Below, piece by piece: positions 1 through 6,525 of a DNA stretch of 6,550 nucleotides. The notes beneath the pieces are model-generated. The model ran no database searches. It was given only the letters and a program-made list of their open reading frames with translations, and was not told the DNA's origin. The stretch's first letter is position 1; each line of letters begins with the position of its first letter. Origin of the DNA: Negativicutes bacterium (lineage in GTDB: Bacteria; Bacillota; Negativicutes; SKW292); the NCBI GenBank assembly GCA_026416215.1, contig JAOAFP010000085.1:1-6550 (forward strand), in the 5' to 3' direction. A program made the position numbers and the translations under genes.

Positions 1-16
1 TGTGTATAAGAGACAG
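1..16. other. Tn5/Nextera mosaic-end adapter remnant (library artefact)
   Basis: These bases are the last 16 of the 19-bp Tn5 mosaic end AGATGTGTATAAGAGACAG used in tagmentation libraries. The reverse complement of the same element closes the window at 6525-6543. This is untrimmed adapter, not genome and not a resident transposon, and it artificially ends the permease frame on the minus strand. Confidence 0.97.
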
Positions 17-402
17 CCGTACAGGGCGCACCGCCAAGCGGGCCGGCATTGATCAGTCGAACGCCAGATCAGGATTACCAGGGCCGTCAGAGATATCCAG
101 CCGCCGGCTGCCGGCAGGGAACCAATCGGGTAGCTTTCCCCCTGCCGGGCTATCAGGTGCAATAACCCGAGGGCAAGCAGCGCACTGCCGAGGGCAGCCG
201 CGAAATAGAGCCGGCGGCAGAAGCACAGGGCAACCAGTACGGTGCCCGCCGCCGTCAGCCATATTGCCGGCGGGGTGAGAGCAAACGGTTGAGGCGGCAA
301 AATGCGCGAAGTATACAGGTTGCCTATTGGCAGGACAACCGCTGCCACCAGCGGAATCAACAGTATCAGTACGAACGAAGGCAGGCTTTTTGTGCCGGTC
401 AT
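17..402 (-). CDS. yehY: YehY-like osmoprotectant ABC transporter permease, N-terminal part
   Basis: This is the N-terminal 128 codons of an inner-membrane permease for a betaine/choline-type ABC importer. The frame has no stop before the adapter, so the C-terminal part is missing. The start ATG (402-400) overlaps the TGA stop of the upstream binding-protein gene as ATGA, a classic translational coupling. Four hydrophobic segments are visible, at about residues 9-27, 46-62, 66-85 and 100-114. Short OpuBB/ProW-type permeases go almost directly into the BPD_transp_1 core. An extra N-terminal membrane region of this kind is what I recall of E. coli YehY (about 385 aa), and the preceding OsmF-like gene supports that reading. 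The conserved permease core and its EAA loop would lie to the left of the window, so the assignment rests on context and N-terminal architecture. Other reading frames over this stretch give proline- and glycine-rich non-membrane products and are shadows. Confidence 0.8.
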
Positions 403-1367
403 TTCTTACCCAGCCCCTGCCGGCGCAGGTAGTCGGCGGCAACATCTTTGGGCTGCTGCCCGAGGGAAGTGACCCGGCGGTTGAGGTCGCGCAGGGCTTC
501 TGATGTCAGCGAGGCGAACAGCGGCTGCAAAATTCCGGCTATTTGCGGATAGGCGCTGAGGACATCGCCGCGCACGACCGGACAGGGCTGGTAAGCTGGG
601 GGGACGTGCAGGGGATCGTCAAGAAACACAAGACCGAGGTCGGCCAGCGAACCGTCAGTGCCGAAGGCTTCGGCCAGGTTAATGCCATCGCGGCCGGTGG
701 ACAGGGCCTTCAGATTTTCGGTGGTGCCGCCGCTGCTCACGGCGACTATTTGTTCCGACGACAGGCTGAACCCGTAGGCCTGTTGCAGCCCGGCCAGCCC
801 CATCCGGTTCTGGACAAAAGATTCCTCAGCAATCATCTTTACGTAGCCACCCTGATTTATGTAGCGGGCAAGGGACGGCAGATCCTTAATCCCGTGTTGT
901 GAGGCAAAGTCTGCTTTTACCGCCAGCCCTTCGGTGTTGTCGGCCGGGGCTGGCTGCAGCCAGATCAAATTATTGGTTTTCAGGTCGTATTCGGCAATCA
1001 GGGCATAGGCCGATGCCGGATCGTGCCAGCTGCCGTCGCTGTCTGAACCGTTGGTGTAGTAAATACCATTGCCGGTGTAATCGAGGACAATGTCGGCCGA
1101 ACCCTGAAGGATGGCCTGGCGGATTATCTTGGGGTCACCGGTCTGGGTGCGATCGGTTACGGCTATATCGTGGGCTCGCAGCAACTGGACAATCATTTGT
1201 CCCACCACTCCCCCCTCGGTGTCCAGCATGCTGGCAACCACCAGCGGACGGCTGTCAGACTGGGGGGAAGATGGAGGCTGATCGGATTTCCCGCCGCAGC
1301 CGGCGGACAAAAGACTGAAAAAACACGCCAGAGCGAGCAGACACAGTCTTTGCATCGCAGCTTTCAT
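399..1367 (-). CDS. osmF: OsmF/YehZ-like glycine betaine-binding lipoprotein of an ABC importer
   Basis: This 322-aa substrate-binding protein belongs to the OpuAC/ProX family and would capture quaternary amines such as glycine betaine and deliver them to the membrane permease. The N-terminus has a lipoprotein signal, with K2/R7, a hydrophobic stretch at 8-20 and the lipobox SAGC ending at C24. The mature protein would therefore be anchored to the outer face of the cytoplasmic membrane. The body closely resembles E. coli OsmF (YehZ): a DTEG motif at 49-52, DYTGNG at 96-101, an NLIWLQPAPADNT-like block near 130-145, an AFGTDG block, and a C-terminal VAADYLRRQG segment. E. coli OsmF has a cleaved signal and is periplasmic, so the lipobox fits a Gram-positive-type or diderm Firmicute cell. 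An AAGGAGA ribosome binding site (1377-1383) lies 9 nt before the ATG and overlaps the stop codon of the upstream gene. The permease gene overlaps its 3' end by 4 bp. As I recall, the E. coli homologue is a low-affinity betaine binder, so the natural ligand here is uncertain. Confidence 0.92.
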   Translation of the reverse strand: MKAAMQRLCLLALACFFSLLSAGCGGKSDQPPSSPQSDSRPLVVASMLDTEGGVVGQMIVQLLRAHDIAVTDRTQTGDPKIIRQAILQGSADIVLDYTGNGIYYTNGSDSDGSWHDPASAYALIAEYDLKTNNLIWLQPAPADNTEGLAVKADFASQHGIKDLPSLARYINQGGYVKMIAEESFVQNRMGLAGLQQAYGFSLSSEQIVAVSSGGTTENLKALSTGRDGINLAEAFGTDGSLADLGLVFLDDPLHVPPAYQPCPVVRGDVLSAYPQIAGILQPLFASLTSEALRDLNRRVTSLGQQPKDVAADYLRRQGLGKK

Positions 1368-1381
1368 ATCACTGTTTCTCC

Positions 1382-1831
1382 TTAATTGTCAGCTATTTCA
1401 AGCAATAGGACATCGCAAACCCTAGCGGTCACATCGGCGGTAAACCGGTGACAGCGAGCGTTATTAGCAGAGTTGTCGGGCTGACCGCCGGTCAGCACCC
1501 GGCAGCAGGTGGAACCAAACCGGCTGATGAACCAGTCGTGCAACTCGCGGGCTCTGGCCTGAATCTGATCGATTTTCCGATCGCCCGGCTGATCGCGGCC
1601 CAACAACAGTCCCAGAGCCATTATGCCGCCCGCCAGGGCCCCGCACATACAGCCGGCATAACCAACGCCAACCGGGAAGCCCGAGGACATGCGGATAATA
1701 TAGTCGTCTGCCCAGGGGGCGAAACGGTCGCGAATGACTTTCAGCACCGCCTCAGTACAGTAAAAACCATCGGCCCGGTACAGCCGGCCGGCAGTCTCAC
1801 CCAGTTCCCGGGCCAATGGTGAAAAACCCAT
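1382..1831 (-). CDS. C_GCAxxG_C_C family cysteine-rich redox-type protein
   Basis: This 149-aa cytoplasmic protein fits the C_GCAxxG_C_C family (PF09719), small cysteine-rich proteins annotated as redox-active but with no firmly established reaction. It has an N-terminal YCTEAVL motif (C25) and the signature GCMCGALAGG (residues 60-69, with C61 and C63). A CC pair follows at C109/C110, then C127 and C139. No membrane segment is obvious apart from the hydrophobic glycine-rich stretch around the signature. The ATG at 1831 is preferred because GAGGAG (1841-1846) sits 9 nt upstream. A longer frame opening at 1960 adds 43 residues with no family resemblance and no good ribosome binding site. Its TAA overlaps the ribosome binding site of osmF, and only 14 nt separate the two genes, so they are probably co-transcribed. 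A link between this protein and osmoprotectant uptake is not established. Confidence 0.88.
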   Translation of the reverse strand: MGFSPLARELGETAGRLYRADGFYCTEAVLKVIRDRFAPWADDYIIRMSSGFPVGVGYAGCMCGALAGGIMALGLLLGRDQPGDRKIDQIQARARELHDWFISRFGSTCCRVLTGGQPDNSANNARCHRFTADVTARVCDVLLLEIADN

Positions 1832-1840
1832 GATTTTACT

Positions 1841-1846
1841 CTCCTC
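1841..1846 (-). promoter_or_regulatory. Ribosome binding site that fixes the start of the C_GCAxxG_C_C gene
   Basis: GAGGAG on the minus strand, 9 nt before the ATG at 1831. It supports the 149-aa product over the 192-aa extension. Confidence 0.8.
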
Positions 1847-1969
1847 GGTGTGCTCAATAATACAGCCTGTTTCTTTGGTGCGCTCCCGGCTGTTCAGCAT
1901 TGTTTGGCCGGTAAGGCTGCCGGCTGGTGGTGGCAGAACACAGCGTATGTACGCCGGCATCGTCTGGGC

Positions 1970-3253
1970 TTAGACCGGACCGGGACCGGCGGGCCCGGCG
2001 GCGCGGGAAATTTTTCTGACCTGCGACAGGTAGACAACGGCCGCCAGCACGATGGCCAGTCCGCCGCCGCCGATGATCGGGGCGGTGCCCAGATGTTCGG
2101 CCAGGAACCCATACAGCAGGCTGCCAAAGGGACTTATGCCGTTCCAGATCAGGGCATACACCCCCATTACCCTTCCCCGCAGGGCCGGCTCGGTCACCGA
2201 CTGGGTGAAGGTGTTGCAGCCCGAGAACAGAAAACTCAGGCTGAAGCCGGCGATCGGCATCACCCAGCAGGCGGCGGCCAGCGAAGAACAGCGGCTGAGG
2301 ATGACAAACGACAGCCCGCTGACCAGGAGGGCCAGGCCCAGCTGGCGCTCCAGCCCCTGCAGCGGCCTGCCGCTGTTTCTGGCCAGCAACAGGGCGGCCA
2401 GTACCGCACCGGTGCCGGCGGCTGTCATCAGCAGGCCCATGCCGTCGGCCGCTCCGCGCAGATCGTCGCGGACAAAGGCCGGCAACAGGGCCATATAGGA
2501 AGTGCCGATGAAACTGACCACCAACAGCAGTGCCAGCACACCGCGGATGTGGATGTGCTGCCAGGCGTAGCGCAGGCCGCTGGCCAGGCTGTGCCAGTGC
2601 GACCGCGGGTGCCCGGCTGGTTGACAGGCGGAGTGGTGACCGGCCGCCCGGGTCCTGATCATAGCCAGGCTTACAATAACCGCCAGGTAGCTCAGGGCAT
2701 TCAGGGCAAAACACAGCCCTTCCCCCCGTCCGTAGGTGATCAGGCCGGCGATGGCCGGCCCGACAATCCGGGCGGCATTGACGGTGAAGGAGTTGAGGGC
2801 TATGGCGTTGGGCAGATCTTCAGCCCGGTCGAGCAGTTCGCCCACCAGGGCCTGGCGGACGGGGAAATCGCAGGAGTTGATCAGCCCCTGCAGGGCGGAC
2901 AGGGCCAGCAGGAGCGGCAGGTCGATCCGCCCGGAAATGGTAAAGCCGGCCAGCAGGGCGGCCTGGGCCAGAAAGCCGGTCTGAATTGCGATCAGCAGCT
3001 GACGCCGGTTGCCACGGTCAGCCAGAACCCCGGCTAGGGGCGACAAAACCAGCGACGGGGCCTGGATCAGGAACCAGATCAGGCCAACCACGGTTGAGGA
3101 GCCGGTCAGGCGGTAGGCCAGCCAGCCCAGGGCCATGGTCTGCATCCAGGTTCCGCACAGCGAAACAATCTGACCGCAGAAAAACAGGCGGTAGTTGCGG
3201 CTGCGCAGGGCAAAGAAAAACTTTTTCAGTCCGGCAGTCAACGGCATTGACAT
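1970..3253 (-). CDS. MFS efflux transporter, MFS_3 / EntS-like
   Basis: This predicted 427-aa, 12-helix major facilitator protein most resembles the MFS_3 group (PF05977), which includes the enterobactin exporter EntS and many drug or metabolite exporters. The family signature is clear. An RSRNYRLFF segment before helix 1 is followed by an SLCGTWMQTMALGWLAYRL-like helix. The motif A loop GVLADRGNRR lies at about residues 75-84 between helices 2 and 3. A basic, histidine-rich cytoplasmic loop (about 200-230) separates the two six-helix halves. The substrate cannot be read from sequence. The frame can open at GTG 3265, but ATG 3253 is preferred because GGTGA lies 5-6 nt upstream and overlaps the TGA stop of the methyltransferase gene. 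That leaves a 5-nt gap and implies translational coupling. A further ATG lies at 3247. The tight pairing suggests the exporter handles a methylated product or protects against the pathway's compounds, which is inference. Confidence 0.9.
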   Translation of the reverse strand: MSMPLTAGLKKFFFALRSRNYRLFFCGQIVSLCGTWMQTMALGWLAYRLTGSSTVVGLIWFLIQAPSLVLSPLAGVLADRGNRRQLLIAIQTGFLAQAALLAGFTISGRIDLPLLLALSALQGLINSCDFPVRQALVGELLDRAEDLPNAIALNSFTVNAARIVGPAIAGLITYGRGEGLCFALNALSYLAVIVSLAMIRTRAAGHHSACQPAGHPRSHWHSLASGLRYAWQHIHIRGVLALLLVVSFIGTSYMALLPAFVRDDLRGAADGMGLLMTAAGTGAVLAALLLARNSGRPLQGLERQLGLALLVSGLSFVILSRCSSLAAACWVMPIAGFSLSFLFSGCNTFTQSVTEPALRGRVMGVYALIWNGISPFGSLLYGFLAEHLGTAPIIGGGGLAIVLAAVVYLSQVRKISRAAGPAGPGPV

Positions 3254-3258
3254 TGGCT

Positions 3259-3882
3259 TCACCACTGTTTAACGGCCAGAGTCAGGCCGTCATCCACCGG
3301 CAGCAGCACGCTGGCCAGGCCGGGCGATTCGGCTACCAGCCGGTTAAACTGGTGGATGGCCTGGCCGCTGGGGCTGTCAAGTCCCTTTTTCAGCGGGAAC
3401 AGGGTGTCTTCGGCCACCAGCAGCCCCCCCGCCCGGAGCAGGCGCAGGCAGTGGCCGAACAGCCCGGCATAAAGCGGTTTGTGGCCAATGTCCTGAAAAA
3501 TCATGTCGAACTGACGGTTGCAGGTCGGCAGGTATTGGCGGGCATCGATAATCTGGCACTCAATCCGGTCGGCCAGGCCGTGTTCGACCCAGAGGCGGGT
3601 GGCACAGGCCACCGGGCGGGGGTCGTGATCGATGGTGATCAGGCGTCCGCCGGCCGGCAGGGCCCGGGCAATGGCCAGGGCGGAATAACCGATACTGGTG
3701 CCCAGCTCCAGCACGGTTTGCGGCCGGATCAGGCTGACCAGCAGGGACAGCACCCTCGCGGTGTCGCCGGCAACAATGTGTCCGAAGTGTTCCAGCGGAC
3801 AGCCGTCGATTATTTGCCGGCGCAGGCGGTTTTCCGCCGGATACAGGCTTTCGATGTAGGCAAGGACTGACCCGTCCGTCAT
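3259..3882 (-). CDS. Class I SAM-dependent O-methyltransferase (Methyltransf_3 / family 24 type)
   Basis: This 207-aa Rossmann-fold methyltransferase resembles bacterial catechol-type O-methyltransferases and B. subtilis YrrM/TrmR, a tRNA wobble-uridine methyltransferase. SAM-binding motif I is VLELGTSIGY (57-66), and the acidic ribose-binding residue at the end of strand 2 is D85 in ITIDHD. The region corresponding to the catechol methyltransferase metal site reads FQDIGHK (D131, K135), with AED (E158-D159) later. The usual residues are D-x-x-K and D-N, so the site is acidic but altered. The C-terminus LLPVDDGLTLAVK is typical of the family. The ATG at 3882 is preferred. A G-run (GGGGG on the minus strand, about 3890-3894) precedes it, whereas the in-frame ATG at 3915 and the longer opening at 4272 lack ribosome binding sites and would run through the promoter region and into hpdB. 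It is the first gene of the leftward unit. The substrate could be a phenolic compound or tRNA. Confidence 0.87.
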   Translation of the reverse strand: MTDGSVLAYIESLYPAENRLRRQIIDGCPLEHFGHIVAGDTARVLSLLVSLIRPQTVLELGTSIGYSALAIARALPAGGRLITIDHDPRPVACATRLWVEHGLADRIECQIIDARQYLPTCNRQFDMIFQDIGHKPLYAGLFGHCLRLLRAGGLLVAEDTLFPLKKGLDSPSGQAIHQFNRLVAESPGLASVLLPVDDGLTLAVKQW

Positions 3883-3937
3883 GCTGATACCCCCGTCGTC
3901 CGGATACCGGATCATTGTTTCTGGTATCACGTGAAAA

Positions 3938-3948
3938 ATTATATACCA
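3938..3948 (-). promoter_or_regulatory. Candidate -10 region for the leftward methyltransferase-MFS unit
   Basis: The minus strand reads TGGTATATAAT from 3948 to 3938. It offers TATAAT (3943-3938), or an extended -10 of the form TG-G-TATATA. No convincing -35 lies 16-18 nt upstream. The start point would fall near 3931, giving a leader of about 50 nt before the ATG at 3882. Confidence 0.5.
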
Positions 3949-3961
3949 TCCGCCCACATTG

Positions 3962-3970
3962 TGGTATAAT
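3962..3970 (+). promoter_or_regulatory. Extended -10 promoter of hpdB
   Basis: TGGTATAAT is a perfect extended -10 (TGn plus TATAAT at 3965-3970). The hexamer 17 nt upstream, TATACC, is a poor -35, as is common for extended -10 promoters. Transcription would start near 3976-3978, giving a leader of about 55 nt. Confidence 0.7.
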
Positions 3971-4018
3971 TCTTCTGAAAAAGTTCCGGAAAAACAGGTG
4001 CGATCACCGACGGAAAAC

Positions 4019-4025
4019 AAGGAGG
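4019..4025 (+). promoter_or_regulatory. Strong ribosome binding site of hpdB
   Basis: AAGGAGG, a near-perfect anti-16S match, 7 nt before the ATG at 4033. It fixes the start of the glycyl radical enzyme and suggests high expression. Confidence 0.92.
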
Positions 4026-4032
4026 ATGATTT

Positions 4033-6525
4033 ATGCCGGGCAATGCGTCCATCCGGAAAAAACCCACCCCGCGGGCGGAAAAGCTGCGCGAACAGTATTT
4101 TAACACATTGTCGTCGGTATCGATGGAATTCCCCTACTGGTACACCCGTGAATACCAGCGGGTGGAATACGAGGTGCCGGTGGTGCGGCGGGCGATGGCC
4201 CTCAGGGCGGCTTTTTCCCGGGTAACCACCGCCGTATGGCCGGGCGAACTGCTGGTTGGCGGCAAAACCCATATGTACCGGGGGTCATTCCCCATGCCCT
4301 GGCTGTCGGCCAGCTATTTCACCGCCCGGGCCGACGAACTTACGGCGGCGGCCGGGGGCGACGACAACCAGTCGTTTGGCAGTGGCGGCGGCAACGTCAC
4401 CCGCAGTTTCGGCGAAGTAGTGTCGATTGCCGGCAAATTTGGGGCCCGCCGGGAGGAAATTGCCCCGCTGCTCAGGCTGGCCGAATACTGGCAGCAGCGT
4501 AGCGTCGAAAGCCTGAGCAACCGCTACGAGCGGGAAATGCCGGAATATGAGGAAAAGGAAGCCCTTATGCAGTCGCTGGTCTGCATGTTTGACAGCGGCT
4601 ACACCCTGCCGCAGGGGCGGGAGGTTGCCAATTACGCTTACCCGCTGGTCTACGGTTTCGACCGCCTGCATCAGATGGCGGAAGAAGCGGCGGCCGAATC
4701 GGCTGGACTGCCTGACGGCGATGGCCTGTGCGGGATGGACCGGCTGTATTTCTACCGGGCGGCGGCCATTGTCACCGAAGGGATTCAGGCCTGGATTGAA
4801 AATTACGGACGCTCGGCCCGCCAGCTGGCGGAAATTACCGCCGACCCCGGGCAGAAGACCGAGCTGAACGAGGTTGCCGATTCGCTGTTCTGGATCGCCC
4901 ACAATCCGCCGCGCACTTTTGCCGAGGCCCTGCAGCTGATATACCTGCTTCACATAGGCATCCTCAACGAAGATGCCATATCCGGCCTTTCGCCGGGGCG
5001 GATTGGCCAGGTGCTGTGGCCCTGGTACGAGCAGGATCTGGCTGCCGGACGGCTGACCGAGGAGCGGGCGCTGGAGCTTCTGGAATGCTACCGGGTCAAG
5101 CTGACCTGCATCGACTGTTTTGCCTCCACCGGCGTGGTGGGGGGGGTTCTGTCGGGCAACACCTTCAACAACGTCTGCGTCGGCGGTCTGACCAGGGACG
5201 GACAGTCGGCGGTCAACCGGCTGGAATATCTGATTCTCAGGTCCGGTATCAGCTGCCAGACCACCCAGCCCACCCTGACCGTTCTCTACGATGAAAAACT
5301 GCCGGAAGACTTCCTGCTGCTGGCGGTGGAATGCAACAAGACCGGCACCGGCTACCCGGCTTGGGTCAACAACCGCAATGCCATCGAATTCCTTCTCGAG
5401 CAGTACCGGGACGAGGGGATGACGGTGGAGGAGGCCAGGGCCATTGCCATTGGCGGCTGCCTGGAGACTTCGCCCTGTGCCTGGTTTGAATTCAGCCTGA
5501 ACGGCAAGGAGTACACCATACCCGGCGGGGCCGGCCAGCCCACCAGCGTCGGGGTGCATTTTATCGCCAACCCCAAGGTTCTGGAACTGGTTCTGTTTGA
5601 CGGTTATGATCACCGCAGCCGGCGACAGATTCTGGCCCCGCACGGCAAACCGCTGGAAAGCTATGAGGAACTTTGGCAGACCTTCTGCCGCTATTACGAG
5701 CAGATCGTCGACATCCTGACCCGGGCCAACAACATCCAGCACGACATCTGGCGCAAGCAGAACATGGCGGTGTTCAACAGCCTGCTGAAACCGGACTGCC
5801 TGCGCACCGGCTACCATATCGGCCAGTTGGGCTACCGTTACAATGCCACCTACAACATCGAAAGCTGCGGGCAGATCAATATGACCAACTCGCTGGCCGC
5901 CCTGAAAAAGCTGGTATACGACGACAAAATCTACAGTCTGGAGCAGATGCGCAAGGCCATTCTGGAGAATTTTGGCTACCTGACCGCGCTGGAGAGCAAA
6001 AATTACTCGATGGCTTCCCAGGTCCGCCGTGAAAATTGTCCGGACTGGCTGGCCGGGATACACACCGCCTGCCTTAATGCTCCCAAGTACGGCAATAACG
6101 ACCAGTACGCCGACGAGATTTTTTACCGCTATGAACGGTGGTTCTGCCAGATGTGCAGGCGTTACCGGTCATTGTACGACAAGCCGATGTATGCCTGTCA
6201 GATTTCGGTTTCAACTCATGGGGCCCAGGGAATGGTGACCCTGGCCGGCGCGGATGGCCGGCTGGATGGAACCACTTACGCCGACGGCTCGGTGTCGGCC
6301 TATCCGGGGACCGATCGCGAAGGGGTCTATGCCCTGTTCGAGTCGGCCACCGGCTGGGACCAGACCCGCTCGCAGAACTCCCAGCTCAACCTTAAAATCC
6401 ATCCCCAGGCTATCGCCGGGCTGACCGGCTCCAGGAAACTGCTGGCCCTGACCCGGGCCTACCTCCGGAACGGCGGTTTCCACGTCCAGTACAACATAGT
6501 TGACTCCGGACTGCTGCGCCGGGCC
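4033..6525 (+). CDS. hpdB: 4-Hydroxyphenylacetate decarboxylase, catalytic glycyl radical subunit (HpdB), C-terminally cut by the window
   Basis: This is an open frame of 830 full codons running into adapter. HpdB decarboxylates 4-hydroxyphenylacetate, from tyrosine fermentation, to p-cresol in the anaerobic cytoplasm. It does so with a glycyl radical installed by the radical-SAM activase HpdA and needs the small Fe-S subunit HpdC. The PFL-like domain begins with an EFPYWYTREY segment (about residue 32) and an MYRGSFPMPWLSASYF segment (about 80-95). The thiyl loop GGCLETSPC carries C476 and E478. Against the active-site residues I recall for clostridial HPAD (S344, C503, E505, H536, E637), this protein has S317, C476, E478, H509 and E610, all offset by exactly 27. 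H536 and E637 contact the para-hydroxyl as I recall, so their presence favours HPAD over indoleacetate or phenylacetate decarboxylase. The N-terminus is about 27 residues shorter than in clostridial enzymes (about 900 aa). The radical glycine, expected near residue 846 in an RVAG motif, and the stop lie beyond the adapter junction. Codon usage matches the neighbours. hpdC and hpdA should follow downstream. Confidence 0.9.

Larger units (their letters stand above)
3883..4032. promoter_or_regulatory. Divergent control region between the methyltransferase and hpdB units
   Basis: This 150-nt region is visibly richer in A+T than its flanks and serves two divergent units. It contains five ATACC-type half-sites about 17-21 bp apart: GATACC at 3886 and 3903, GGTATC at 3923, TATACC at 3942 and GGTATA at 3963. 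Four of them form two inverted repeats, GATACC-N14-GGTATC and TATACCA-N13-TGGTATA. The second overlaps the -10 elements of both divergent promoters. An 8-bp palindrome TCACGTGA (3927-3934) and another, TTCCGGAA (3984-3991), are also present. The spacing near two helical turns suggests an operator array, but no regulator gene lies in the window. Confidence 0.6.

Noticed and set aside
53..445. 130-aa minus-strand frame at the left edge
   Set aside because: It reads the permease DNA in another frame. The true frame starts at 402, overlaps the osmF stop and gives clear membrane segments.
1907..1924. Possible terminator hairpin after the MFS gene
   Set aside because: The 5-bp GC stem with an 8-nt loop is followed by CAAACAATG and not a T-tract, so it is not a convincing intrinsic terminator.
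1832..1960. N-terminal 43-residue extension of the C_GCAxxG_C_C protein
   Set aside because: It lacks family similarity, while GAGGAG before the internal ATG at 1831 is well placed.
1854..2714. 286-aa minus-strand frame overlapping the MFS gene
   Set aside because: This is a different frame of the same strand, Arg/Pro/Gly-rich, without membrane segments. The MFS frame is the coherent one.
1850..3037. 395-aa plus-strand open frame opposite the MFS gene
   Set aside because: The Gln/Gly-rich low-complexity product has no family resemblance and is an antisense shadow of the MFS transporter.
2986..3870. 294-aa plus-strand open frame opposite the methyltransferase
   Set aside because: It is antisense to the methyltransferase and the start of the MFS gene, with no domain or ribosome binding site seen.
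3997..4008. GGTG-CGAT-CACC near-palindrome in the hpdB leader as a riboswitch or attenuator
   Set aside because: The stem is only 4 bp and the leader of about 55 nt is too short for any known riboswitch. No competing structure is visible.
3883..4272. N-terminal extension of the methyltransferase frame
   Set aside because: It would cross the divergent promoter region and the first 80 codons of hpdB and has no ribosome binding site. The product matches the family only from the ATG at 3882.
4285..6063. 592-aa open frame on the minus strand opposite hpdB
   Set aside because: The product has no recognisable domain and a skewed Gly/Val/Gln-rich composition. It lies fully antisense to a clear glycyl radical enzyme. 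GC-rich codon usage with few A/T third positions explains the absence of stops.
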